From: Gemmatimonadota bacterium
GTDB taxonomy: Bacteria; Gemmatimonadota; Gemmatimonadetes; Gemmatimonadales; GWC2-71-9
NCBI GenBank assembly: GCA_003222155.1
Contig: QHUU01000097.1
Coordinates: 1-41,070, forward strand
DNA length: 41,070 nucleotides
Direction of reading: 5' to 3'
In this document: positions 15,346 through 23,669 of the stretch, in pieces
How positions within the stretch are numbered: position 1 is the first letter of the stretch
Layout of the letters: each line of letters opens with the position of its first letter
Translations under genes and position numbers: made by a program
The notes under the pieces: generated by a model
What the model saw: the letters and a program-made list of their open reading frames with translations, nothing else
Told to the model about the DNA's origin: nothing
The model's database searches: none

Positions 15346-16718
15346 TGCGCCGCGCCCTGGGCGCCGTGCTCGCGACAGCCACGCTCGGCTGTCGCGCGCC
15401 GGCGCCCGGCGGCCTCACCCTGCTCTTCCTCGGCCGCTCGCCGGCCGCTTCCCTCAACGGCCTCTCCTGGGCCCCCGACCCCGACCAGAGCCGCGTCATC
15501 GCCTTCGATGGACGACTGCACGTCGTCCGCCAGCTCTCGAGCCCCCGCCTCGCGACGCCGATGGCCGTGGCGCCGCTCAGCCCGAGCGAGCTGCTCGTCA
15601 CCGAGCGCACCGGCGAGGGCGTGGTGCTCGACACCGCGGGCCGGCCGGTGCGGGAGTGGGACAGCCCCGACGTGGCCTCGCTGTACGCCGCGGCGGGGGG
15701 CGGGGGGCGCGTCGTGGCGGTGCGCTCCCCGTATTACGTCCCCCAACTCGCCAGCCCCGAGCCGGATACCGCTCCACTCATCCGCATACTCGACACGCTG
15801 GGTCGCCCCATCGCGGGGCTCGCCACCATCCGCCGACCCGCCCTGCCACTGCTCGGCTACCTGGTGAATGCCGGGGCCGTCGCCGCGGCGGCGGACGGGT
15901 CCGTGTACTACGCCCCGCTCGTGCGGGACGAGATTCGCAAGTACGGCCCGGGAGGCGAGCAGCGCTGGAGCGCGAAGCGGGGGCTCGAGGGCACGGAGTC
16001 GGATCCGGTGTTCCTGGCGCCAGCGCGGGGGACCACCGAGCTGCGGGTGCGAAACAGACTCGTGAACGTGGCGCTCGTGCTCGGGCCCGACGGGCGCCTG
16101 TACGCCCTCGGCTCCGACGACTCGAGCGCGACCAGACTGCGCGTGGACGTGGTGGATACCGCGACCGGGGCGATCCTCGCGACCCGGCACCTCGGCGCAG
16201 GGCGTGGCGCCGTCGCGGTCGATCGCAGCGGCGCACTCGCCCTGATCGACGCGGATTCGCTCCTGGCCGCCGCCGCGCCGGTGGCCGGTGGCCGCGAGCC
16301 GTTCGCGCCGGCCTTCGCGCTGCCCGATCTCCGGGGCGACACCGTCACCCTCGCGGCATTCCGGGGGAAAGTGACGCTCGTGAATTTCTGGGCCTCGTGG
16401 TGCGACCCCTGTCGCGAAGAGTTTCCCCACATGGCCGGGTTGTATCGCGAGTTCGATCACGAGGACTTCGCGATCGTCGCCGTCTCGGACGACGTCGACG
16501 CCGGCAAGATGCGCGCGTTCGTGCGCCACTTTCAGCCTTCGTTCCCGATCCTGGTGGGGGGTGGGCGAATGAAGCAGACCTATCATTACCGGGGCCTTCC
16601 CTATTCGGTGCTGCTCGATCGGCGGGGCAGGGTGGTCGAGCGCATCTTCGGCTTCGGCGGGGAGGAGGAGTTTCGGAATCTGCACGCCACTATTGCAAAG
16701 GAGGTTGGCGTTCCCTAG
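15345..16718 (+). CDS. Lipoprotein with propeller-like part fused to a TlpA-type thioredoxin
   Basis: A 457-residue protein. The N-terminus is a lipoprotein signal (RRALGAVLATATLGC, lipid on Cys16). The middle (about 30-320) has repeated short strands of the kind LYALGSDDSSATRLRVDVVDTATGAILA, suggesting a six-bladed NHL/6-bladed-propeller-like region. The C-terminal 140 residues are a TlpA/AhpC-TSA thioredoxin domain: FALPDLRGDTVTLAAFRGKV, active site WASWCDPCREE (Cys353, Cys356), and the cis-Pro loop RGLPYSVLLDRRGRV. It should be anchored at the outer face of a membrane and act as a thiol-disulfide reductase. The start is fixed by TGATG overlap with the secreted Cys protein upstream. The fusion order is uncommon. 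Confidence 0.87.
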   Translation: MRRALGAVLATATLGCRAPAPGGLTLLFLGRSPAASLNGLSWAPDPDQSRVIAFDGRLHVVRQLSSPRLATPMAVAPLSPSELLVTERTGEGVVLDTAGRPVREWDSPDVASLYAAAGGGGRVVAVRSPYYVPQLASPEPDTAPLIRILDTLGRPIAGLATIRRPALPLLGYLVNAGAVAAAADGSVYYAPLVRDEIRKYGPGGEQRWSAKRGLEGTESDPVFLAPARGTTELRVRNRLVNVALVLGPDGRLYALGSDDSSATRLRVDVVDTATGAILATRHLGAGRGAVAVDRSGALALIDADSLLAAAAPVAGGREPFAPAFALPDLRGDTVTLAAFRGKVTLVNFWASWCDPCREEFPHMAGLYREFDHEDFAIVAVSDDVDAGKMRAFVRHFQPSFPILVGGGRMKQTYHYRGLPYSVLLDRRGRVVERIFGFGGEEEFRNLHATIAKEVGVP

Positions 16719-16728
16719 CCTTCAGTTC

Positions 16729-17715
16729 GTGACCGATCGTACCCTTCCCCCGTCCCCCGTCCCGCTTCCCGTCATCATCGACTCCGACCCCGGCATCGAC
16801 GACATGCTGGCCCTGCTCCTGGCGCTCGGCTCGCCGGAGCTCGACGTGCGCGGGATCTCGGTGTCGTACGGCAACACCGTCGTCGAGAACGCCTATCGCA
16901 ACGCCGTCGCGATCGTGCGGCGGGCGGGCAAGCGGACGACGTTGGGCGTGGGGGCGCGGCGCCCGCTCGCCCGGCCGCTCGCCGTAGCGAGCGAGACCCA
17001 TGGCGAATCGGGACTCGGCTACGCGGCGCTGCCGCCGGCCGGCGTGATCCTCGACTTCGTCAAGTCGCTCGACCGGCTGCTCGCGGAGCAGGCGGAGCCG
17101 GTCACCCTCGTGACGCTCGGCCCGGTGACGAGCCTGGCCCTGGCGCTGCGGCGCGACCCGGCGCTGGTGCGCGACAAGGTGGCGCGCCACATCGCGATGA
17201 TCGGCAACGTGGCCGCGCAGGGGAACACCACGCGCTACGCGGAGTTCAACGCCTGGTGCGACCCCGAGGCGCTGGACCTCGTGCTGCGCGCCCGGCTGCC
17301 GACGGAGATGGTGGGACTCGACGTGACGCGCCAGCTCGTGCTCGCACCCAGCGAGGTCACACGGCTCGCCCATTCCGGTGCGGAGCAGGCGGTGTGGCTC
17401 CAGGATGCGCTCCGGTTCTACATGGAGTTCCACAAGCGACAGGAAGGACTGGAGGGCTGCATCGTGAACGACGTGCTCCCGATCGCCGAGCTGGTGCATC
17501 CCGGCGTCCTCACGTTCCAGGAGCAGCGCCTCACCGTGGACCTGGACGACGCCGAGCACCGCGGGCATACCCGCGTCGACCCGGAGGGCGCGCCGGTGAA
17601 GGCCGCGATGCGGGTCGAGCTCGGGCCGGTGCGGCGGCTCCTGTCCGAGCGCGTGTTCCGCTGGGCGGCGCGCTCCGCGGCGACCCCGATCACGTCCGAA
17701 GAGGTGCAGGTGTGA
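16729..17715 (+). CDS. Inosine-uridine nucleoside hydrolase family protein
   Basis: A protein of about 328 residues that should hydrolyse the N-glycosidic bond of ribonucleosides, using Ca2+. Family marks: PVIIDSDPGIDDMLALLLAL (the Ca2+-binding DxDPGxDD near residue 15-22), VSYGNTVVENAYRNA, TLGPVTSLALALRRDP and IGNVAAQGNTTRYAEFNAWCDPEA, then GLDVTRQLVL. The start is uncertain: an AAAGGAGG lies at 16697-16704, followed at once by TTG (16705), while the GTG at 16729 is 24 nt further on and gives a family-like N-terminus. The stop overlaps the next start (TGATG). Might serve nucleoside salvage. Confidence 0.88.
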   Translation: MTDRTLPPSPVPLPVIIDSDPGIDDMLALLLALGSPELDVRGISVSYGNTVVENAYRNAVAIVRRAGKRTTLGVGARRPLARPLAVASETHGESGLGYAALPPAGVILDFVKSLDRLLAEQAEPVTLVTLGPVTSLALALRRDPALVRDKVARHIAMIGNVAAQGNTTRYAEFNAWCDPEALDLVLRARLPTEMVGLDVTRQLVLAPSEVTRLAHSGAEQAVWLQDALRFYMEFHKRQEGLEGCIVNDVLPIAELVHPGVLTFQEQRLTVDLDDAEHRGHTRVDPEGAPVKAAMRVELGPVRRLLSERVFRWAARSAATPITSEEVQV

Positions 17716-18662
17716 TGGCGCTGCCGCGCAAGGTCACGGTCATCGGCGCGGGGGACATCGGGTGCGGCTGGGCCGCCCTGTGCGTCGCGGCGGGCTGGCC
17801 GGTGACGCTGTTCGACGCCAGCGCGCAGGGGCTCGAGCGGGGCGCGGCCGACGTACCGCAGCGAGCACGGGCGCTGGTGGAGCAGCAGCGTGCCAGCCAG
17901 GGAATCGTGGAGCGGGGGCTGCTCGAGTTCGAGCAAGCGCGCAGCCTGCTCCAGGGCGTGAAGGACGCAGACTGGGTGATCGAAGCGATCTCAGAAGACC
18001 TGATGGCGAAGCAGCGGCTGTTCGAGTCGATCGAGCAGGTGGCCGGGCACGACGCGCTGCTCACCAGCTCCTCGAGCGGTCTCCCGCCCGGCGATATCTT
18101 CGCACGCTGCCGCCGCCAGGATCGCTGCCTGGTGGCCCATCCCCTCAATCCGCCGGAGCTGATTCCCCTGGTCGAGCTGGTGCCCGGACCGCGCACGACC
18201 CAGTCGACTGTGGCGCGCGCCCAGGACTATCTCCGCTCGCTCGGCCGCATGCCGATTCTCCTGAAGAAGGCCGTCCCGGGCTACGTCGTTGGGCGAATTG
18301 CCGCCGCCGTGTGGCGACAGTGTATCGATCTTGTCCTCGACGGCGTGATCGACGTGGACGAGCTGGACCGGGCGGTCTCGCTCGGACCTGCCCTCGGCTG
18401 GGCCGCGGCCGGCCCTCATCTCACCTACCACCTCGCCGCCGGTGACGGCGGCGTGACGCTGTTTCTCCAGCAACTCTTGGGGAGCTTCGAGAGCTGGTGG
18501 GCCGAGCTCGCCACCTGGAAACGGCTCGAGCCGGAGCAGCAGCGCGCGCTGATTCACAGCGTGGAGCGGGCCTACAAGCACAAGCTCGAGTTGCTGCGCG
18601 AGGCCAGGGACCGACGATTGGGAGCCATTCTGCGAGCGTTGGAACAAGCAAGAACTACATAA
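17715..18662 (+). CDS. 3-hydroxyacyl-CoA dehydrogenase-type oxidoreductase
   Basis: A 315-residue NAD-dependent enzyme. The Rossmann motif KVTVIGAGDIGCGWAALCVAAG lies at 6-27; ADWVIEAISEDLMAKQRLF carries the Glu of the cofactor cleft; the SSSSGLPPGDI and HPLNPPELIPLVELV segments hold the substrate-side Ser, His and Asn. After VPGYVVGRIAAAVWRQ comes the helical C-terminal domain. The sequence style (HPLNPP, single C-terminal domain) is closest to L-carnitine dehydrogenase or lambda-crystallin/gulonate dehydrogenase relatives rather than the fatty-acid beta-oxidation enzyme, so the substrate is left open. It is coupled to the nucleoside hydrolase by TGATG. The TAA stop is immediately followed by a large hairpin repeat. 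Confidence 0.87.
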   Translation: MALPRKVTVIGAGDIGCGWAALCVAAGWPVTLFDASAQGLERGAADVPQRARALVEQQRASQGIVERGLLEFEQARSLLQGVKDADWVIEAISEDLMAKQRLFESIEQVAGHDALLTSSSSGLPPGDIFARCRRQDRCLVAHPLNPPELIPLVELVPGPRTTQSTVARAQDYLRSLGRMPILLKKAVPGYVVGRIAAAVWRQCIDLVLDGVIDVDELDRAVSLGPALGWAAAGPHLTYHLAAGDGGVTLFLQQLLGSFESWWAELATWKRLEPEQQRALIHSVERAYKHKLELLREARDRRLGAILRALEQARTT

Positions 18663-18760
18663 AGACGTAGCACAAAGACGTCGCGCAGAGACGTCACGCG
18701 TAGGCGTATCCGCGTGACGCCTTTGTGCTACGTCTTCGTGGTACGTCTTTGTGGAACGCC
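18662..18760. repeat. Large hairpin of GACGT repeats between convergent genes
   Basis: Arms AAGACGTAGCACAAAG (18662-18677) and CTTTGTGCTACGTCTT (18721-18736) are perfectly complementary, as are CGTCACGCG (18692-18700) and CGCGTGACG (18711-18719). GACGT recurs every 14-16 bp on the left arm and a CGTCTTTGTGG tail follows to 18755. It fills the spacer between two convergent genes and could terminate both. The sequence is unrelated to the other repeat families. Confidence 0.85.
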
Positions 18761-19189
18761 TTATTTCTTTTCAGCCCTGACCATCAAGATGGGGATCTTA
18801 GTCTGATGTCGTAACGCTGTCGCGGTGCTGCCTCTTACCACATCCTCCAGCAGGCGATGCCCGTGGGTGGCCATGGCGATCAAGTCGCAGCCTTCCCGCT
18901 CGGCGGCGGCGGCGATCTCGGTGGCGGGGTCGCCCCCGGCGAGCACGGCGTCGGCGTCGAACCCCTCGGCTGTGAGCCGGCCGCACTGCTGCTCCAGGTA
19001 AGCCCGGTCCTCGCGCATTTCTTCGGACTCGCGCAGGTCGAGCTCGCGGATGTTGCGGGCGACCCAGCCGTCCGCCACGTGGATCAGGACGAGCGCGGAG
19101 CCGAGGCGCCGGGCCAGCACACGCACGTGGGCGAGGATCGCCTCGTCGCTGGGGGAGTGCTCGAGTGGGACGAGAATGCGCCGGTACAT
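18761..19189 (-). CDS. Universal stress protein (UspA family)
   Basis: A 142-residue single-domain USP. N-terminal strand [20 protein letters not shown]-terminal nucleotide-binding stretch DLIAMATHGHRLLEDVVRGSTATALRHQTKIPILMVR, matching G-x9-G-S/T of ATP-binding members. Probably a cytoplasmic stress or energy sensor. The start overlaps the mntH stop (TGATG), making it the third gene of an mntR-mntH-usp unit. Its presence in a manganese operon hints at a link to oxidative or metal stress. Confidence 0.9.
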   Translation of the reverse strand: MYRRILVPLEHSPSDEAILAHVRVLARRLGSALVLIHVADGWVARNIRELDLRESEEMREDRAYLEQQCGRLTAEGFDADAVLAGGDPATEIAAAAEREGCDLIAMATHGHRLLEDVVRGSTATALRHQTKIPILMVRAEKK

Positions 19190-20535
19190 CAACGCAGCCA
19201 GTTGCCGAACGCCTGCACCAGCAGCCAGGCGTTGAGCGCCGCGATCACGAGCGCCACGCCCCAGGCGAGCGTCTTGAGCCACCCCGGGTTCACGAACTCC
19301 CCCATCTTGGCCCGGTCCGACGTGAACTGCACCAGGGGGAAGACGGCGAAGGAGAGCTGCAGGCTGAGGATCACCTGACTGAGAATGAGGAGTCGCGCCG
19401 TTCCGTTCTCTCCGAAAAAGATAGCGGTCAGGGCGGCGGGCACAATCGCGATGCAGCGCGTGATGAGGCGCCGCAGCCAGGGCCGCAGCCGGATGTTCAG
19501 AAACCCTTCCATCACGATCTGGCCCGCGAGCGTGCCGGTGAGAGTGGAGTTCTGCCCCGAAGCGAGCAGCGCGAACGCGAACACGGCGCTCGCGCCGGTC
19601 ACGCCGAGCAGCGGCGTGAGCAGGTGGTACGCCTGCTGGATCTCGGCTACGTCGGTGCGGCCGGCGCGATGGAACGTGGCGGCGGCGACGATCAGGATGG
19701 CGGCATTGATGAACAGGGCGAAGCTCAGGGCCACGGTGGAGTCCACAAAGGCGTAGCGCACCGCCATGCGCTTGCCCGCCGCCGACTCCTCGTACCGGCG
19801 CGTCTGCACGATGGACGAGTGCAGGTAGAGGTTGTGCGGCATGACCGTGGCGCCGAGGATGCCGATCGCGATGTACAGCTTGGCCGGATCGCGCACGATC
19901 GCCAGCCTCGGCAGGAAGCCGTGCGCGACGGCGCCGATCTCGGGGCGCGCGATGACGATCTCGAACAGGAAGCACCCGGCGATGGTGGCAATCAGGGCGA
20001 TCACCAACGCTTCCAGCAGACGGAACCCCCGGTGTTGCAGCAACAGCACCAGCAGCACGTCGAGCGCCGTGATGACGATCCCGATCGGAAGCGGCATCCC
20101 GAACAGCAGGTTCAGCGCGATGGCGGAGCCGATCACCTCCGCCAGGTCGCACGCCGCGATGGCCACCTCGCACAGGAGCCACAGGGCCAGTGTGGCGGGC
20201 CGGGAATAGTGGTCGCGGCACGCCTGCGCCAAGTCCCGTCCCGTCACGATGCCGAGCTTCGCGGCGAGGCCCTGCAGCAGGATCGCCATCAGATTCGAGA
20301 CGAGAATGACGCTCAGCAGCGCGTAGCCGAACGCCGACCCGCCCGCCAGGTCGGTGGCCCAGTTGCCCGGATCCATGTAACCCACCGCGACCAGATAGCC
20401 GGGGCCCGCGAACGCGAGCACCCGGCGCCACCAGGTGCGCGCATCGACTGGAACGCTGCGATACGCCTCGGCGAGGCTCGGGGCGAAGCGCGGCCGCCGC
20501 CACCCCGCTTCGGGCTCAGCGAGCGGCCGCGCCAT
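19189..20535 (-). CDS. mntH: NRAMP family Mn2+/Fe2+ transporter
   Basis: A 448-residue proton-coupled divalent metal importer with about 11 membrane helices. Metal-site motifs are intact: DPGN in [12 protein letters not shown] (helix 1) and MPH in [14 protein letters not shown] (helix 6). Other family marks: [14 protein letters not shown], and [22 protein letters not shown]. The N-terminus carries a 45-residue cytoplasmic extension. ATG at 20535 is selected; it overlaps the end of mntR by 20 nt. The open frame upstream to 20604 overlaps mntR further and shows no family similarity. The operon order regulator-transporter fits manganese homeostasis. Confidence 0.95.
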   Translation of the reverse strand: MARPLAEPEAGWRRPRFAPSLAEAYRSVPVDARTWWRRVLAFAGPGYLVAVGYMDPGNWATDLAGGSAFGYALLSVILVSNLMAILLQGLAAKLGIVTGRDLAQACRDHYSRPATLALWLLCEVAIAACDLAEVIGSAIALNLLFGMPLPIGIVITALDVLLVLLLQHRGFRLLEALVIALIATIAGCFLFEIVIARPEIGAVAHGFLPRLAIVRDPAKLYIAIGILGATVMPHNLYLHSSIVQTRRYEESAAGKRMAVRYAFVDSTVALSFALFINAAILIVAAATFHRAGRTDVAEIQQAYHLLTPLLGVTGASAVFAFALLASGQNSTLTGTLAGQIVMEGFLNIRLRPWLRRLITRCIAIVPAALTAIFFGENGTARLLILSQVILSLQLSFAVFPLVQFTSDRAKMGEFVNPGWLKTLAWGVALVIAALNAWLLVQAFGNWLR

Positions 20536-21235
20536 ACCCGTCCACCGGGACCTCGCGGCACCACAAGAGTTGCGCCAGCTCGCGTCCCACGACCCGCCGG
20601 TCACCGGACGGCACCAGGGCGATCGTGGTCGGCCCGTTGAACGGCTGGCGCTCGCTCACCGTGAGCAGCACGCCGGGCGTGAGGCCCTGCTCCGCCAGGT
20701 AGTGCAGCCGGGCGGAATCCTGTGTGCCGACCTGGCGCAGCTCGAGTTTCAGACCCACCGCTGCATCGGCGAGCGGTACCAGCTCCGCTTCCTCGATCTC
20801 TCCCGCCGCCGTGGGAATGGGGTCGCCGTGAGGATCGTACAGCGGATGCCCCAAGGTGCTCGCCATGCGCTCGACCAGCTCGTCCGACACGGCGTGCTCC
20901 AGCTGCTCCGCCTCGGCGTGCACGCCACCCCAGTCGTACCCGAGATGCTGCGTGAGATACAGCTCGAGGATGCGGTGCCGACGGATCATCTTCAGGGCCG
21001 CGCGCCGGCCCTGCGCGGTGAGCTGCACGCCGCGATACGGGACGTGCTCGATCAATCCGGTCTCGGAGAGGCGCTTCACCATCCCGCTCACTGAAGGCGG
21101 CGCCACTTCGAGCATCGCGGCGATGTCGCTGGTCGCCGCGAAACCTCCCTGGTTCGAGAGATGGTAAATGACCTTGAGATAGTCTTCGACCGAGCGGGTG
21201 AGCGGTGGGTTGGCGTCTCTCAAGAGCGCGTTCAT
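20516..21235 (-). CDS. mntR: DtxR/MntR-type metal-dependent repressor with FeoA-like domain
   Basis: A 239-residue regulator. N-terminal winged helix: [20 protein letters not shown], the recognition region [40 protein letters not shown]. Next the dimerisation/metal-binding domain: [40 protein letters not shown], with the His and Glu ligands (H-A-E-A-E-x-L-E-H). The C-terminal 85 residues form an SH3/FeoA-like domain ([22 protein letters not shown]). This longer layout is DtxR/IdeR-like, so Mn2+ versus Fe2+ specificity is not settled; the mntH neighbour favours Mn2+. GGGAGAA lies 5 nt before ATG. A palindromic operator candidate lies about 80 bp upstream. Confidence 0.92.
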   Translation of the reverse strand: MNALLRDANPPLTRSVEDYLKVIYHLSNQGGFAATSDIAAMLEVAPPSVSGMVKRLSETGLIEHVPYRGVQLTAQGRRAALKMIRRHRILELYLTQHLGYDWGGVHAEAEQLEHAVSDELVERMASTLGHPLYDPHGDPIPTAAGEIEEAELVPLADAAVGLKLELRQVGTQDSARLHYLAEQGLTPGVLLTVSERQPFNGPTTIALVPSGDRRVVGRELAQLLWCREVPVDGYGAAAR

Positions 21236-21313
21236 GCCGATTCTCCCTGCCGGAAAGGCGCGCGAAACGGGTGTGTCACGCGCCAGGTATGAGGCGGCAG
21301 CACAACGGTTTTG

Positions 21314-21353
21314 ATAATATGATTAGGCTATACTAATCAGATTATGTTGTCAA
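21314..21353 (-). promoter_or_regulatory. Palindromic operator and promoter of the mntR-mntH-usp operon
   Basis: TGATTAG / CTAATCA arms (21320-21326 and 21333-21339) around GCTATA, extended by ATAAT / ATTAT (21314-21318 and 21341-21345). The TTAG...CTAA layout resembles DtxR/MntR boxes. TTGACA on the minus strand (21353-21348) is a perfect -35 match, which places the -10 region (TATAGC or neighbours) inside the palindrome. Repressor binding would block the promoter. The AT-rich patch is unusual in this window. Confidence 0.65.
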
Positions 21354-21376
21354 GCAAATATCTGGATTCGTAGTGG

Positions 21377-21949
21377 CTAGATACGTGTGACTGTGTGGAC
21401 AAACGGCGTGAGAATGCGCTCCGTCATGCCCCAAATGACGTCTTCTCCGAGCCGATAGGCCGGGAATGTCCGCGCGCCGTCACTCAACGTGAGCGTGACG
21501 TCGAATCGCACGCCGGGCTCCGACAACCGGGCGAGTGGCACCCAAAACGCACGCTGCACCTCGGCGTTGGTCGTGAGCGCGGGGCGACGGGGCATCGCGA
21601 ACACGAACGGTCGCACGATCACGGGTGGGAGGGACGCCGTGCGGGGGGCGAGGTCGTCGAGGATGCCCAGCCGCTCGGCGGTCCCGAGGTCGACGCCCGT
21701 TTCCTCGCGCGTCTCGCGCACGGCGGTCGCGAGCAGGTCCGCGTCGCCGGGATCCTGGCGTCCACCCGGAAGCGCGATCTGCCCCGACCACGGGTCGCCG
21801 GCGCGCTCGGCGCGCTTGATCAAGAGGATCTCGGCCCCTTTCGGACCGTCGACGAGCACCAGGGAGACCGCGGCCGGGCGGGCGCCGGCCGCTTCGGCAG
21901 GTCGCGGGTGATGACCCAGCAGTGCCTGGCGCACCCCGTCCAGCGTCAT
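21377..21949 (-). CDS. NUDIX hydrolase, CoA-pyrophosphatase-like
   Basis: A 190-residue NUDIX enzyme. Nudix box: GGRQDPGDADLLATAVRETREETGV, with the catalytic REtrEE helix; the first acidic position is Asp rather than Glu. The PAAVSLVLVDGPKGAEILLIKRAER start and SGQIALPGG lead-in match NudL-type (CoA pyrophosphatase) members. The C-terminal part (YRLGEDVIWGMTERILTPFV, with WG-x-T-x-R-I-L) is also NudL-like. ATG at 21949 is chosen: it overlaps the stop of the preceding gene by ATGA, and upstream residues lack similarity. Substrate, CoA or another nucleotide diphosphate, is inferred. Confidence 0.87.
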   Translation of the reverse strand: MTLDGVRQALLGHHPRPAEAAGARPAAVSLVLVDGPKGAEILLIKRAERAGDPWSGQIALPGGRQDPGDADLLATAVRETREETGVDLGTAERLGILDDLAPRTASLPPVIVRPFVFAMPRRPALTTNAEVQRAFWVPLARLSEPGVRFDVTLTLSDGARTFPAYRLGEDVIWGMTERILTPFVHTVTRI

Positions 21950-22350
21950 ACGACGTGTTGGGTCAGCCATTGCACCACCGCGGCCGCGGCGCGATCGGGG
22001 GAATCGTCGCGCACACTCATGCCGGGAAGTCGCGTCCCGGCTTCGATGCGCGTCACTACGATCCATCCGTCGTCCTCGCGCTCGACCAGCCCGCAGCGCT
22101 GTGCGCGGAGACCCAGCGCGCCGCCCTGCAGTGCCTGGAGCACCAGTGTCACGTGGTCCGGCGATGGCGGGTCGAGCGTCACGGTCGCGAACCCGGCGCG
22201 CGCCAGCCGCCCGGCGAGTGCAGCGAGCGAGCCGGCGAGCACGACGACGGGACGGTCGCCCCCAGCGCTCGTGACCGCGACGGACACGGTGGCGCCGGTC
22301 GCACCGGAGGAGAGGGGGAGCCGGAACGTTTGCGTCGTCGGAGTGGCCAA
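21946..22350 (-). CDS. Unknown protein, coupled to the NUDIX gene
   Basis: A 134-residue protein not recognised. A central stretch VVVLAGSLAALAGRLARAGFATVTLDPPS looks like a strand-helix-strand of a Rossmann or alpha/beta-hydrolase-like fold, but no nucleophile or nucleotide motif is seen. The end, RLPGMSVRDDSPDRAAAAVVQWLTQHV, is helical. The start is probably TTG at 22350, as no ATG or GTG fits better. It overlaps the NUDIX start by 4 nt, so the pair should be co-translated. Divergent from the symporter gene. Confidence 0.55.
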   Translation of the reverse strand: MATPTTQTFRLPLSSGATGATVSVAVTSAGGDRPVVVLAGSLAALAGRLARAGFATVTLDPPSPDHVTLVLQALQGGALGLRAQRCGLVEREDDGWIVVTRIEAGTRLPGMSVRDDSPDRAAAAVVQWLTQHVV

Positions 22351-22361
22351 GCCGCTAGCCG

Positions 22362-23669
22362 TTGCGGAGCGTGGAGGCGGGGCTGATCATTGTGCCCGGA
22401 AATAATACCGTGCGATCGATCGGAATCCACGTCTGGATGGCAGTCGGGCTCGTGGCCGGGCTCGCGCTGGGCTTCGCCGCCGTCCTGATGCACTCACCCC
22501 TGCTGTTGGCCGTGACGCAGTGGCTGCGGCCGCTCGGCACGCTGTTCTCGAACCTGCTGTCGATGGTCGTGATCCCGCTCGTCGCCACGGCGCTGTTCGC
22601 CGGGATCGCGGGGCTGGGCGATCTGCGACGCGTGGGCCGGCTCGGCGTCCGGACGCTCGGCTTCTTCTGGAGCACGACGCTCGCGGCGATCCTCGTTGGC
22701 TTCGTCGTGGCGGCGCTGTTCCTGCCGCTCGCGCCCATCACTCCCGACCAGCAGGCGGCGCTCCGACAGGTCGCCGCCGCCGACTCCGCAGGCGTGGGGC
22801 GCGCGGCGGAGCAGATCACCACCGGCGCCCGGTTCATCGTGGAGCTCCTCCCGTCGAACCCGGTGCGAGCCGCGGTGGACGGCAATCTGCTCCCGCTGAT
22901 CGTGTTCATCACGATCTTTGCCGTGGCCGCCGCCACGCTGCCCGAAGAGAAGCGTCACACGCTCACCGACCTCGCCGACGTGACTACGCAGGCGCTGATC
23001 CGGATCGTGCGCTGGGTGCTGCTGCTCGCGCCGCTCGGCATTTTGGCGATCGCCGCCGGCGCCGTGGCAACGTTCGGCCTCGACCTGGTGAAGACCATGG
23101 CCGTGTTCATCCTGACGGTCATTGCCGGGCTCGTCGTGTTCATCGCGGTGGTGTACCTCCCCGCGGTCGCGCTCGTCGGGCGGCTCGGGGCAAGGCGCTA
23201 CTTGAAGGCCATCCGTGCCTCCCTGCTCATGGCGTTCTCGACGACATCGTCGCTCAGCGCCCTTCCCGTCATGCTCGAAGCCGCGGAGAGCGACCTGCGG
23301 CTCTCGCGCACGGTAGCGAGTTTCGTGCTGCCGCTGGGCGCGAGCATCGGGCGAGGTGGGAGCGCCCTGTTCCAGGCCGTGGCGGTAATGTTCGTGGCTC
23401 GGCTGTACGACATCCCGCTCGGGCTCGCGGGCACGTTCCAGGCGGGAGCCGCCGTCTTCCTCGCGTCGCTCACTGTGGCGAGCGTGCCGTCGGCGAGCAT
23501 CGTGAGCCTCGTGCCGGCGTTCGCCGCCACGGGGCTCCCCCTCACCGGCCTGCAGCTGCTGCTCGGATTCGATCGCGTCCCCGACATGTTCCGCACCATG
23601 ACCAACGTGTTCGGGACGCTCACCGCTGCGACCGTCGTGGGCGCGGTGGAAGGAGACAAGCTCGAGTGA
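22362..23669 (+). CDS. DAACS-family symporter with degenerate ion-site motifs
   Basis: A 435-residue membrane protein of the dicarboxylate/amino acid:cation symporter (GltP/GltT, SLC1) family, with eight helices and two re-entrant loops. Seen: the serine-rich loop MAFSTTSSLSALPVMLEAA and the helix 8 motif DRVPDMFRTMTNVFG (Asp, Arg and Asn of the substrate site). Oddities: the helix 7 NMDGT motif reads GRGGS, and the helix 8 NVTGD motif reads NVFGT. These changes remove residues that bind Na+ in GltPh (N310, D312, D405), so the coupling ion may differ. Start uncertain among TTG 22362 and GTG 22410. The glycosyltransferase gene follows with a GTGA overlap. Confidence 0.87.
   Translation: MRSVEAGLIIVPGNNTVRSIGIHVWMAVGLVAGLALGFAAVLMHSPLLLAVTQWLRPLGTLFSNLLSMVVIPLVATALFAGIAGLGDLRRVGRLGVRTLGFFWSTTLAAILVGFVVAALFLPLAPITPDQQAALRQVAAADSAGVGRAAEQITTGARFIVELLPSNPVRAAVDGNLLPLIVFITIFAVAAATLPEEKRHTLTDLADVTTQALIRIVRWVLLLAPLGILAIAAGAVATFGLDLVKTMAVFILTVIAGLVVFIAVVYLPAVALVGRLGARRYLKAIRASLLMAFSTTSSLSALPVMLEAAESDLRLSRTVASFVLPLGASIGRGGSALFQAVAVMFVARLYDIPLGLAGTFQAGAAVFLASLTVASVPSASIVSLVPAFAATGLPLTGLQLLLGFDRVPDMFRTMTNVFGTLTAATVVGAVEGDKLE

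Noticed and set aside
15198-16685. A long minus-strand gene opposite the thioredoxin lipoprotein
   Set aside because: It is the antisense shadow of a gene with clear domains; its composition (Arg, His, Gly-rich) and lack of motifs mark it as non-coding.
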